DNA of 38,462 nucleotides from the NCBI GenBank assembly GCA_028709955.1, contig JAQUTD010000004.1, positions 1 through 38,462 of the forward strand, given 5' to 3'. Below, piece by piece: positions 18,629-26,950 of this stretch. The notes below the pieces were generated by a model, which saw nothing but the letters and a program-made list of their open reading frames with translations, ran no database searches and was not told where the DNA came from. The stretch's first letter is position 1. Every line of letters starts with the position of its first letter. This DNA is from Bacteroidales bacterium (lineage in GTDB: Bacteria > Bacteroidota > Bacteroidia > Bacteroidales > P3). The position numbers and the translations under genes were made by a program.

Positions 18629-19399
18629 TTATTTTTGTAGATTCTTGTATTCCTCATTCAATCCTTTTACTATTTGATTTGTGATGTCAAAACCTTCATC
18701 AGCGTAAAGAACTGTGCTGGAAATATAAGAACGACTTAAAATTATATTGTATTTTTGGTTCTTTGCATTATAGTCCTTAATGAAAGCATAAACTGCATTA
18801 AGTAATTTTTTGTTGTCTTCAATTTGACGTTCTTGCAATTGAGCCATCATTTTTTGTTGAAGCATAGGAAATTCTTGTTGACGACGAGTTAAATCTTCTT
18901 CTTTCTTTTTTTGTTCAGTTAAAGTAAGTTTATCGCCATTTTTTAAATAGTTTTCATAATCAGATTGTAATTTCTTGCCCTGAGCTTGATAATTAGATTC
19001 TAAAGAAGTTTGATATGTTTTCAAACCTTTTTCTAAATCTTTTGCATAATCATATTGAGCCAATATTGTGTCGGTATTGACATAAGCAATTTTTAAATCT
19101 CCTGTCTGAACAATCTTTTGATTGGTTGATGCTTTGTCTTCCGAAGTATTCTTGCCACAAAACATCAAACAAAACATTACAACAACTCCAATAAAAGAAA
19201 GAGTAGCTAATATTCCTGTTGCAATTAAACAAGGAGAATATTTTTTCTTCTTAGAACAAAAACTTTCATCTTGTTTTTCTTCTTTTGCATCAAATAAACC
19301 TTCTTTTAATTCAACAAATTCTTCTTCTGAAAGAGCCTCATTACTCAAATTATTATCTATATTTTCAGGTTCTTTGTTTTTTAATTCTTCGTTATCCAT
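18629..19399 (-). CDS. OmpH/Skp-like periplasmic chaperone domain with acidic N-terminus and transmembrane anchor
   Basis: Acidic first 60 aa, TM segment PCLIATGILATLSFIGVVVMFCLMF, then LKIAYVNTDTILAQYDYAKDLEK and Gln/Lys-rich coiled coil typical of OmpH. Confidence 0.8.
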   Translation of the reverse strand: MDNEELKNKEPENIDNNLSNEALSEEEFVELKEGLFDAKEEKQDESFCSKKKKYSPCLIATGILATLSFIGVVVMFCLMFCGKNTSEDKASTNQKIVQTGDLKIAYVNTDTILAQYDYAKDLEKGLKTYQTSLESNYQAQGKKLQSDYENYLKNGDKLTLTEQKKKEEDLTRRQQEFPMLQQKMMAQLQERQIEDNKKLLNAVYAFIKDYNAKNQKYNIILSRSYISSTVLYADEGFDITNQIVKGLNEEYKNLQK

Positions 19400-19467
19400 A
19401 TTGATATAAAATTATTTGATTAAAGGATTATTAAGGTGCAAAATTAATAAAAGTTTATATATAAAAA

Positions 19468-19501
19468 AAGACTTACCAAGAAATAAATCGAGGTAAGTCT
19501 T
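19468..19501 (-). terminator. Intrinsic terminator downstream of the RRM gene
   Basis: AAGACTTACC / GGTAAGTCTT with T-tract on the minus strand. Confidence 0.8.
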
Positions 19502-19520
19502 CTTATTGAAATAGGTTATA

Positions 19521-19847
19521 TTAATAACGATCGCTATTATAATTACTTCTACCTCTTTGGTTTCTGTCAAAACCACCGCCACCACGGTTGCCACCTTCTG
19601 CTCTGTCTTCACGAGGACGAGCAACTGCAACTGAGATAACTTTTTTATCAAATGAAGCACCGTTAAGTTCTTCAATTGCTTTTTGTCCGTGTTCATCAGA
19701 CATTTCAACAAAACCAAAGCCTCTTGAGCGACCTGTGAATTTGTCAGTAATAACTTTAGCTGAAGAAACTTCTCCGTATTCTTCAAACGCTTGTCTTAAG
19801 TCATCATCATTGATAGCGTAACTTAAGTTTGAAACAAAAATGTTCAT
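19521..19847 (-). CDS. RRM-domain RNA-binding protein with Gly/Arg-rich tail
   Basis: MNIFVSNLSYAINDDDLRQAFEEYGEV (RNP2), SRGFGFVEM (RNP1), C-terminal GGNRGGGGFDRNQRGRSNYNSDRY. Confidence 0.93.
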   Translation of the reverse strand: MNIFVSNLSYAINDDDLRQAFEEYGEVSSAKVITDKFTGRSRGFGFVEMSDEHGQKAIEELNGASFDKKVISVAVARPREDRAEGGNRGGGGFDRNQRGRSNYNSDRY

Positions 19848-19971
19848 ATAAAATAAATTAAATAATAAAATGAGGGGAAAATCTTTTTTTAAGAACGAAT
19901 AAATTAACTTCAATAATTAAATAGCAGAGAATAAAAACGTTTTTAAAAGATTTTTCATCTCAAAAACAGTG

Positions 19972-19979
19972 CAAAGATA
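19972..19979 (-). promoter_or_regulatory. -7-like element for the RRM gene (TATCTTTG on the minus strand)
   Basis: CAAAGATA on + strand; implies a 5'UTR of about 120 nt. Confidence 0.45.
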
Positions 19980-20190
19980 CACTAATAAATTATACTACCA
20001 AGTTTTATTTTATTTTTATTTCATATTTTATCAAAATAAGGTTAGAGCTAAAGACTTGTTTCTCATATTGAGAGTTATTAAAACCTCTTTGAATAGTAGC
20101 TATTGCTTGCAAACCACACAGGAAATAATGATAAAACGTATTTTTGATGTTATTTTATTAGGGGTTAGTTCATAGACTTTTTTAGAATAA

Positions 20191-20225
20191 AAAAAGCTGA
20201 AACATTTATTTTGTTTCAGCTTTTT
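20191..20225 (-). terminator. Terminator downstream of tRNA-Phe
   Basis: AAAAAGCTGAAAC / GTTTCAGCTTTTT 13-bp stem. Confidence 0.8.
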
Positions 20226-20229
20226 GTTG

Positions 20230-20302
<73 letters not shown>

Positions 20303-20318
20303 GTTCTCAAAGAGGTTG

Positions 20319-20326
20319 CAAAAGTA
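20319..20326 (-). promoter_or_regulatory. -7-like element for tRNA-Phe (TACTTTTG on the minus strand)
   Basis: CAAAAGTA on + strand just upstream of the tRNA 5' end. Confidence 0.45.
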
Positions 20327-20439
20327 AAACAAATTTTATAACCTAGCAAATTTTATTTCTTTTTTTTCATAAAATACTTTATTTCTTTTTTGCTAACTAT
20401 ATGTATTTTATTTTTTTGTATTTATTTTATGTGATAAAA

Positions 20440-20473
20440 AAAGAGGAAATATAATTGTTTATATTTCCTCTTT
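20440..20473 (-). terminator. Terminator downstream of buk
   Basis: AAAGAGGAAATATAA / TTATATTTCCTCTTT perfect 15-bp stem, 4-nt loop, T-tract on the minus strand. Confidence 0.88.
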
Positions 20474-20519
20474 CTATTTGTTTTGGTAATGATCCCTATT
20501 ATATATATACATTAATATA

Positions 20520-21599
20520 TTATACGTATTCTTTTGCTTCTATTTCTCCATTAATTAACATTAGGGCATTTTGAGCCAATGCTCCCATTTCGTCTTCACC
20601 TGGATATACGTGAACTGAGGCAATATGGCTAACTCTATCTTTAATTAGTTCAACAAAGGTTTTACTATATGCAATTCCTCCGGTAAGGAAGATTGCATCA
20701 ACCTCTCCTTTAAGTACTGTTGCCATTGCTCCAATTTCTTTTGAAATTTGATATGCCATTGCTTCTTGTATAAACTCAAATTTTTTGTCACCTTCTTTAG
20801 CTTTGCATTCAACTTGGTAGGCGTCATTCGTTCCAAGGTATGCAACATATCCTCCGTTTCCAACAATCATTTTTCTCACCTCTTGTTCTGAATATTTCCC
20901 ACTGAAACAAACTCTTACTAATTCATTTACTGGGAGAGTCCCTGTTCTCTCTGGGGAGAATGGTCCGTCGCCATCAAGGGCTTGATTAACATCAATTACC
21001 ATTCCGTGTTTGTGAGCTGCAACGCTTATCCCTCCTCCTAAATGCACTCCAATTAGGTTTATTTCTTCATATTTTTTATTTACTTCTTTTGCATATCGGC
21101 GAGCAATTGCTTTTTGATTAAGTGCATGAAAAACCGATTTACGAGGCATAAGAGGATGTCCACTAATTCTTGCGTATTCACTTAATTCATCAACAACAAC
21201 TGGGTCGGCAATAACTGCTTTGGCATTTGGAATACTATTAGCAATATCATATGCAATTAGTCCTCCAAGATTAGATGCATGTTGTCCTTCTCTTCCAACA
21301 CGTAAGTCTTCCAACATCATTTGGTTTATTTCCAAAACTCCAGAAGCAACAGGCTTAACTAATCCTCCTCGACCAATAATAACTTTGAATTCTTGTAAAT
21401 TGAATTCTGCCAGACTTATTTCCTTTAGAATTATTTCTTTTCTGAATTCATATTGGTCAGCAATTTTTTCAAAAGGGGCTAATTCTTCTGCTGAATGCTT
21501 AATAGATTTAAGAAATAATTGTTCAGATGCATTATATACTGCAATCTTTGTTGAGGTTGAACCTGGATTGATTGCAAGGATTAGTTTTGTTTTTTCCAT
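20520..21599 (-). CDS. buk: Butyrate kinase
   Basis: LAINPGSTSTKIAVY, GRGGLVKPVASGVLEIN, HLGGGISVAAHKHG, DGDGPFSPERTGTLP; 359 aa. Confidence 0.93.
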   Translation of the reverse strand: MEKTKLILAINPGSTSTKIAVYNASEQLFLKSIKHSAEELAPFEKIADQYEFRKEIILKEISLAEFNLQEFKVIIGRGGLVKPVASGVLEINQMMLEDLRVGREGQHASNLGGLIAYDIANSIPNAKAVIADPVVVDELSEYARISGHPLMPRKSVFHALNQKAIARRYAKEVNKKYEEINLIGVHLGGGISVAAHKHGMVIDVNQALDGDGPFSPERTGTLPVNELVRVCFSGKYSEQEVRKMIVGNGGYVAYLGTNDAYQVECKAKEGDKKFEFIQEAMAYQISKEIGAMATVLKGEVDAIFLTGGIAYSKTFVELIKDRVSHIASVHVYPGEDEMGALAQNALMLINGEIEAKEYV

Positions 21600-21743
21600 T
21601 ATATTAAATTGCTATTTAGGTTGTAAAATCAAATATTTAGGCAACAAAAGTACTGCCATTTTTGAAATTACACAAATTTCTTTTGCCCATATGTCGATAA
21701 ATTGTATTAAGTTTGCATTTCATAATTTTAAAAACACATTAGT

Positions 21744-22061
21744 ATGGCATTAGAGATTAATGATTCAACATTTGAAACTATTGTTAAGCAATCCGACAAA
21801 TTAGTTGTATTAGATTTTTGGGCACAATGGTGTGGACCTTGTCGTCAAGTTGCTCCTATCATTGATGAATTAGCTATTGAATATGATTCAAGAGTTGTGA
21901 TTGGAAAAGTAAATGTTGATGAATCAACAGAAATTACTTCTCAATATTCAATTCGTAATATTCCAACCGTTCTTTTTATTAAGAATGGAGAATTGGTAGA
22001 TAAACTGGTTGGAGCTCAGTCAAAGTCAAAGTTTGTTGATATTATAGAAAAACATCTATAG
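21744..22061 (+). CDS. trxA: Thioredoxin
   Basis: VLDFWAQWCGPCRQVAPIIDELA, IRNIPTVLFIKNGE. Confidence 0.96.
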   Translation: MALEINDSTFETIVKQSDKLVVLDFWAQWCGPCRQVAPIIDELAIEYDSRVVIGKVNVDESTEITSQYSIRNIPTVLFIKNGELVDKLVGAQSKSKFVDIIEKHL

Positions 22062-22069
22062 TATTTCCC

Positions 22070-22999
22070 ATGTCCGATAAAATCGAAACAATAGTCGGAT
22101 ATAACTCACTTGAGTTTGTAGCAAATCAAATTGTAGAAGGATTTATTACAGGACTTCATAAGAGCCCTTTCCATGGTTTTTCGGTTGAATTTGCAGAACA
22201 TAGACTCTACAATTCAGGTGAATCCATCAAAAACATTGATTGGAAACTTTATGGGAGAACAGATAAGTTTTTTGTAAAAAAATACGAAGAGGAAACTAAT
22301 CTAAGATGTATTTTAGTCATAGATAATTCCTCTTCCATGTATTTTCCAATTATAAAGCAGCCATCATTTTCTAATCCCAACAAAATTAGTTTTGCTGTTT
22401 ATGCCTCGGGAGTATTAATTCAAATGCTCTCAAGTCAAAGAGATGCCTTTGGATTGAGTCTTATTTCCGATAAAATAGATTTAATAACAGAAGTCAAGTC
22501 AAACTTTTCACATAAGAAATATATCTTTAAACTATTAGAGGACTTGCTACAACCCCTTGATAAAGAAAAAAATATACAAACAGATATTTCGCCAATACTT
22601 CATCAATTAGCAGAAAAAGTTCATCGTCGTTCTCTAATAATAATTTTTACAGATTTACTTTCTTCTCAGAATGATGAAAAAGAAATTATATCTTCATTAC
22701 AGCATCTCAAACACTGCAAACACGAAGTAATCCTCTTTCATGTTAACGATAAGAGCAAAGAAATTGACTTTGAATACAACAATAGTCCATATCGTTTAAT
22801 TGATATTGAAACCTCTCAGGAGATTAAACTAAACCCACAAGATTTGAGAGATATATACAAAAAGTCAATTCTAAATAAACTTAAGACAATAAAAGATGCA
22901 TGTGAGAATATTAGAATTGATTTTGTTGATGCTAACATAAACCAAGGACTTGAGAAGATACTACTTCCCTATATAATAAAAAGAACCAAAATGCATTAA
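22070..22999 (+). CDS. DUF58 domain / vWA-like protein
   Basis: GLHKSPFHGFSVEFAEHRLYNSGESIKNIDWKLYGRTDKFFVKKYEEETNLR is a DUF58 signature; MIDAS-like IDNSSSM. Confidence 0.85.
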   Translation: MSDKIETIVGYNSLEFVANQIVEGFITGLHKSPFHGFSVEFAEHRLYNSGESIKNIDWKLYGRTDKFFVKKYEEETNLRCILVIDNSSSMYFPIIKQPSFSNPNKISFAVYASGVLIQMLSSQRDAFGLSLISDKIDLITEVKSNFSHKKYIFKLLEDLLQPLDKEKNIQTDISPILHQLAEKVHRRSLIIIFTDLLSSQNDEKEIISSLQHLKHCKHEVILFHVNDKSKEIDFEYNNSPYRLIDIETSQEIKLNPQDLRDIYKKSILNKLKTIKDACENIRIDFVDANINQGLEKILLPYIIKRTKMH

Positions 23000-23112
23000 T
23001 TTTCTTTATAAATGCATATAATATCGCAAATTATTAATATTTTTGCATATTCTAAAGCTCAAATTTAGTAGTAAGATAAAAAAAGGAAATTAATTTTAAT
23101 AACATAAATGAT

Positions 23113-24945
23113 ATGAGAAAAACGGTATTAAACACTTTATTGATAGGTCTTTTAATATTCACTGCAGCATCATGTGGAAGTATTAAAGATATGCAAAAGA
23201 ACCACAACAAAGTGCGTTATCAAGTTTCTCCAAACCCATTAGAGGCACATGGAGATAAGGTTGTTGTTACAATCAATGGGAATGTTCCAGAAGGTTATTT
23301 CAATAAAAACGCAGTTGTTTATATGCAACCAGTTTTAACTTGGGAGACTGGTGAAGTAATACTATCTCCAATGAATCTTAAAGGTTCAAAGGTTGAGGGT
23401 AATGGAAAAGCAATAGACAGAAAAACAGGAGGACGTTTTGTTTACAAAGACACAGTACAATATCGTCAAGGGATGGAAAATGCACAACTAACTCTTAATC
23501 CAGTTGCCTACAAGTCAAAAACAGTTAATGAAGCAGATGCAACTCAAGCTGAGGCATTAGAAAATAATGGAGCAATTAACTTAGGAAATGTAAAAATAAC
23601 CCAAGGTATTAATTCAACTTCAAATAGGGTTGATATAAGAGGTGATTTAGCAATTGCATCCCATAATTACGCTCCAAAGACAACAGAATTAATGACTGCA
23701 GATATTTTCTTTACAGTTAATTTAGCCGATCTTAATTGGAATAATGAACAAAACAAAAAGAATGATGCCAAGAGGGCAGTTGATAATATGAAATCTTATA
23801 TTACAAACAACTCTATTCCTCGTCAAATTTTTGTTAATGCATGGGCTTCTCCTGAAGGTGAAGAATCATTTAATGTTGGCTTATCAAAGAAAAGAGCAGA
23901 AACAACTGAGAAATTAGTTAATAGTATTTTAGATGAAGCTATAAGAGAAAGAGCAAAAGCCGAAAACATTAAGGCAAACGATATGCAAAAATACATTAAC
24001 GATGCAAAGAAAGATGTAGTTATTCAAACTAATGCAAAGGGTGAAGACTGGGACAATTTCCTTCGTTTAGTTGAAGGTAGTTCAATGAAAGAAAAGAATA
24101 CAGTAATTAATGTCGTAAAATCTCAACCAGACAAAATCCGTCGTGAACAGGAAATTAGAAACATGTCAGTAGTATTCCGTCAAATTGAAGAAGATATTTT
24201 GCCAACTCTTCGTCGTGGAGAAATTGCATTTAACTTCTCTGGAATACAAAAAACAGATCAAGAAATTGCAAAGATGTCTGTCACCAATCCAGACGAATTA
24301 ACCTATGATGAACTAATGTATGCAGCGTCTCTAACTTCAAATTATGCAAATAAGCTTTCAATTTATAAATCCGTAACTGAACGTTTCGGTTCAGAATGGG
24401 CAGGATGGAACAATGCAGGAGCAGTATCACTTAACTTAAATCAATTAGATGAATCAAGACGTTTTCTTGAAACAGCAGACAAATTATCTCCAAATAATGC
24501 AACAGTAAAAAATAATTTGGCCTTATTACATTTAGCACTTAAGGACGTTAATACAGCTGATAAATATATGCAAGAAGCAGTTGAACTTGGGAATGAACAA
24601 GCTTTAGTAAACCAAGCAATTGTTGATATAAAGAAAGGTAATTATGAAGAAGCAGCAAAGAAATTAGATGGCAGAAAATGTATCTATAACCTTGCATTAC
24701 TTCAATTACTAACTGGAAATACAGGAAATGCAATTCGTACACTTGATTGCTGTATGGACCAAACAGCAGAAGTAAATTATCTTAGAGCAGTTTGTTATGC
24801 ACGCTTAGATGACGTTCCCGGCTTAGTTAAAAACCTTCGTCAAGCTTGTAGCCAAGAACCAGATTATAAATACAAAGCTAAAAACGATATTGAATTCCGT
24901 CGTTATATTTCAAATCTTGAATTCCAAAATATAGTTAACAACTAA
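23113..24945 (+). CDS. TPR-containing lipoprotein with OmpA-like region
   Basis: Lipobox IFTAASCGS; RQIFVNAWASPEGEESFNVGLSKKRAETTEKLV resembles OmpA-family C-terminal domain; TPR-like repeats near ETADKLSPNNATVKNNLALLHLALKD. Confidence 0.75.
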   Translation: MRKTVLNTLLIGLLIFTAASCGSIKDMQKNHNKVRYQVSPNPLEAHGDKVVVTINGNVPEGYFNKNAVVYMQPVLTWETGEVILSPMNLKGSKVEGNGKAIDRKTGGRFVYKDTVQYRQGMENAQLTLNPVAYKSKTVNEADATQAEALENNGAINLGNVKITQGINSTSNRVDIRGDLAIASHNYAPKTTELMTADIFFTVNLADLNWNNEQNKKNDAKRAVDNMKSYITNNSIPRQIFVNAWASPEGEESFNVGLSKKRAETTEKLVNSILDEAIRERAKAENIKANDMQKYINDAKKDVVIQTNAKGEDWDNFLRLVEGSSMKEKNTVINVVKSQPDKIRREQEIRNMSVVFRQIEEDILPTLRRGEIAFNFSGIQKTDQEIAKMSVTNPDELTYDELMYAASLTSNYANKLSIYKSVTERFGSEWAGWNNAGAVSLNLNQLDESRRFLETADKLSPNNATVKNNLALLHLALKDVNTADKYMQEAVELGNEQALVNQAIVDIKKGNYEEAAKKLDGRKCIYNLALLQLLTGNTGNAIRTLDCCMDQTAEVNYLRAVCYARLDDVPGLVKNLRQACSQEPDYKYKAKNDIEFRRYISNLEFQNIVNN

Positions 24946-24968
24946 AACTATATTCCAACAATACATTA

Positions 24969-25004
24969 GAGGCTATCAAATTTTTTGTTAGCCTCTTTTC
25001 TTTT
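24969..25004 (+). terminator. Intrinsic terminator after the TPR lipoprotein
   Basis: GAGGCTA / TAGCCTC followed by TTTTCTTTT. Confidence 0.75.
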
Positions 25005-25214
25005 ACCCTTTTCATAACTATTTATAGATATACAACAGTCCAATAATTATTAAAAAATGGTTGAACTATAATTTGCATACTTAATAAATAATTTTGTATA
25101 TTTCCATAACAGCACTGCACTTTCTATAGTGCAATATCAAATTTTCCTAAATAAATCAAAAATAATAAGATATACATCTTTCACCCAAAAAAATGAGCAT
25201 CTTTCCAGATTTAA

Positions 25215-25277
25215 ATCAAGTATAAAAAAAATTATATCAAGTATAAATAAATTTATATCAAGTATAAATTCAAAAAG
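25215..25277. repeat. Three tandem copies of a 21-bp repeat (ATCAAGTATAAATAAATTTAT)
   Basis: Copies begin at 25215, 25236 and 25257; copies 1-2 differ by one base, copy 3 diverges at its 3' half. Confidence 0.85.
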
Positions 25278-25456
25278 AAGAAGTTTAATTTCAATCAAAT
25301 CAATATAATTTTTAAAAATCAGTTACATAATGCAATGCAAATTAGAATTGCGATTGATAAAACCAAGAAAGCAAAACGATGAATTCCCTTTTTTTAGAAC
25401 TTAATTCTATTAAAATAGATTATTTGTTGTAATTTTGTCGATTATTTTAAATATTA

Positions 25457-26854
25457 ATGGAAAGACAAAAACGCAATTATGGAGAGAATAAGCCTGAGAG
25501 AGGTCGTTCACCATACAAAAAAAGAGAAGGATTCGCCAGTAGAGATAGCGAACAAAGAAATGATTCAAGTTCAAGAAGGCCTCGTATTGAAAAAGAGGGA
25601 AAAGTAGAACGTCCTCAAAGAAATTTTTCTTCAGATAATTCTCGAAGATCTTATAATGAAAATAGATCAGACGAACGTCCAAGAAGAAGCTTCAATGACA
25701 ACAAAAGAGAGGAAAATCCTCAAAGAGAATATAATCAAGATAGACCAAGAAGAAGCTTTGATAATAATAGGTCAGATGATAGACCAAGAAGAAGCTTTAC
25801 AAATAGTAGAGAGGAAAACCCTCAAAGAGAATACAATCAAGATAGACCAAGAAGGAGCTTTGACAATAATAGGTCAGATGATAGACCAAAAAGAAGTTTC
25901 ACACATAATAGAGAAGAAAACTCTCAAAGAGAATACAATCAAGACAGACCAAGAAGAAGCTTTGATAATAATAGGTCGGAAGACAGACCAAAAAGAGATT
26001 TTGGAAGTTCAAGAGTGGAATTGCGTCCAAGAAAAAGTTTTGATTCAAAACGTCCTCGTCTAAAAAAAGATGATGATTATTTTCAAATATCTGGAAATTC
26101 CAAAGGATATTCAGAAGTTCTAACCTCAAAGGACGGACTAATTCGTTTAAATAAATATATTTCAAACTCAGGAATTTGCTCCAGAAGAGAAGCAGATGAG
26201 TTGATACAAGCAGGAACAGTTACCGTAAATGGAGAAGTTGTTACTCAAATGGGATTCAAAGTTTCTATTGATGATGTTGTTGTGTATGGTGGCGAGAGAT
26301 TGGTTAATGAACACAAGAAATACCTTTTACTCAACAAACCTAAAGGATACATAACAACCCTCGACGACCCTCAAGAAAGAAAAACAGTTTTAAGCCTAAT
26401 CAAGAACGCATGTAAAGAAAGACTTTATCCTGTTGGACGATTAGATAGAAATACAACTGGATTATTATTATTTACAAATGATGGAGAAATGACAAAAAAA
26501 CTAACTCATCCTTCATTTGGAGCACGTAAAATATATCATGTTGAACTCGACAAACCTCTAACCCATGCCGACATACAACAAATTATGGATGGAGTCGAGT
26601 TGGAAGATGGAAGAATAGCTGCTGATGATATTCAATATGTTGGAGAAGGAGAAGATAGACGAATTGTTGGTTTAGAACTTCATTCAGGGAAAAATAGAAT
26701 TGTAAGAAGAATTTTTGCATCCTTAGGCTACGAAGTTATGAAATTAGACAGGGTTGCTTTTGCAAGTCTAACCAAGAAAAATCTTCCAAGAGGAAATTAT
26801 AGATTTCTAACTGACCAGGAAGTTTCTTTCTTAAAGATGATAAAAGCAAACTAA
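25457..26854 (+). CDS. RluB/RsuA-family 23S/16S rRNA pseudouridine synthase with repetitive basic N-terminal extension
   Basis: S4 domain IRLNKYISNSGICSRREADELIQAG; catalytic LYPVGRLDRNTTGLLLFTNDG; about 220-aa Arg/Asn/Asp-rich N-terminus. Confidence 0.92.
   Translation: MERQKRNYGENKPERGRSPYKKREGFASRDSEQRNDSSSRRPRIEKEGKVERPQRNFSSDNSRRSYNENRSDERPRRSFNDNKREENPQREYNQDRPRRSFDNNRSDDRPRRSFTNSREENPQREYNQDRPRRSFDNNRSDDRPKRSFTHNREENSQREYNQDRPRRSFDNNRSEDRPKRDFGSSRVELRPRKSFDSKRPRLKKDDDYFQISGNSKGYSEVLTSKDGLIRLNKYISNSGICSRREADELIQAGTVTVNGEVVTQMGFKVSIDDVVVYGGERLVNEHKKYLLLNKPKGYITTLDDPQERKTVLSLIKNACKERLYPVGRLDRNTTGLLLFTNDGEMTKKLTHPSFGARKIYHVELDKPLTHADIQQIMDGVELEDGRIAADDIQYVGEGEDRRIVGLELHSGKNRIVRRIFASLGYEVMKLDRVAFASLTKKNLPRGNYRFLTDQEVSFLKMIKAN
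25706..26011 (+). repeat. Three in-frame tandem 102-bp (34-aa) repeats in the rluB-like gene
   Basis: REENPQREYNQDRPRRSFDNNRSDDRPRRSFTNS-like unit starting at 25706, 25808 and 25910. Confidence 0.92.
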
Positions 26855-26950
26855 ATTATAGAAAATCTGCGTTTAGTATTCATCGCATAGTATTAGGGAG
26901 GATTTGTTTTCTCCATTTATAAAAAAGCTAATTAATAAGAGCTGAGAAAG

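Noticed and set aside
19412-19786. 124-aa minus ORF overlapping the RRM gene
   Set aside because: Alternate frame of the RRM coding sequence and its terminator; no domain.
19969-20175. 68-aa plus ORF upstream of tRNA-Phe
   Set aside because: AT-rich chance ORF with no recognisable domain or promoter support.
25656-26165. ORFs 25656-26063 (+) and 25899-26165 (-) over the rluB-like N-terminus
   Set aside because: Repetitive shadow frames caused by the 102-bp tandem repeat.
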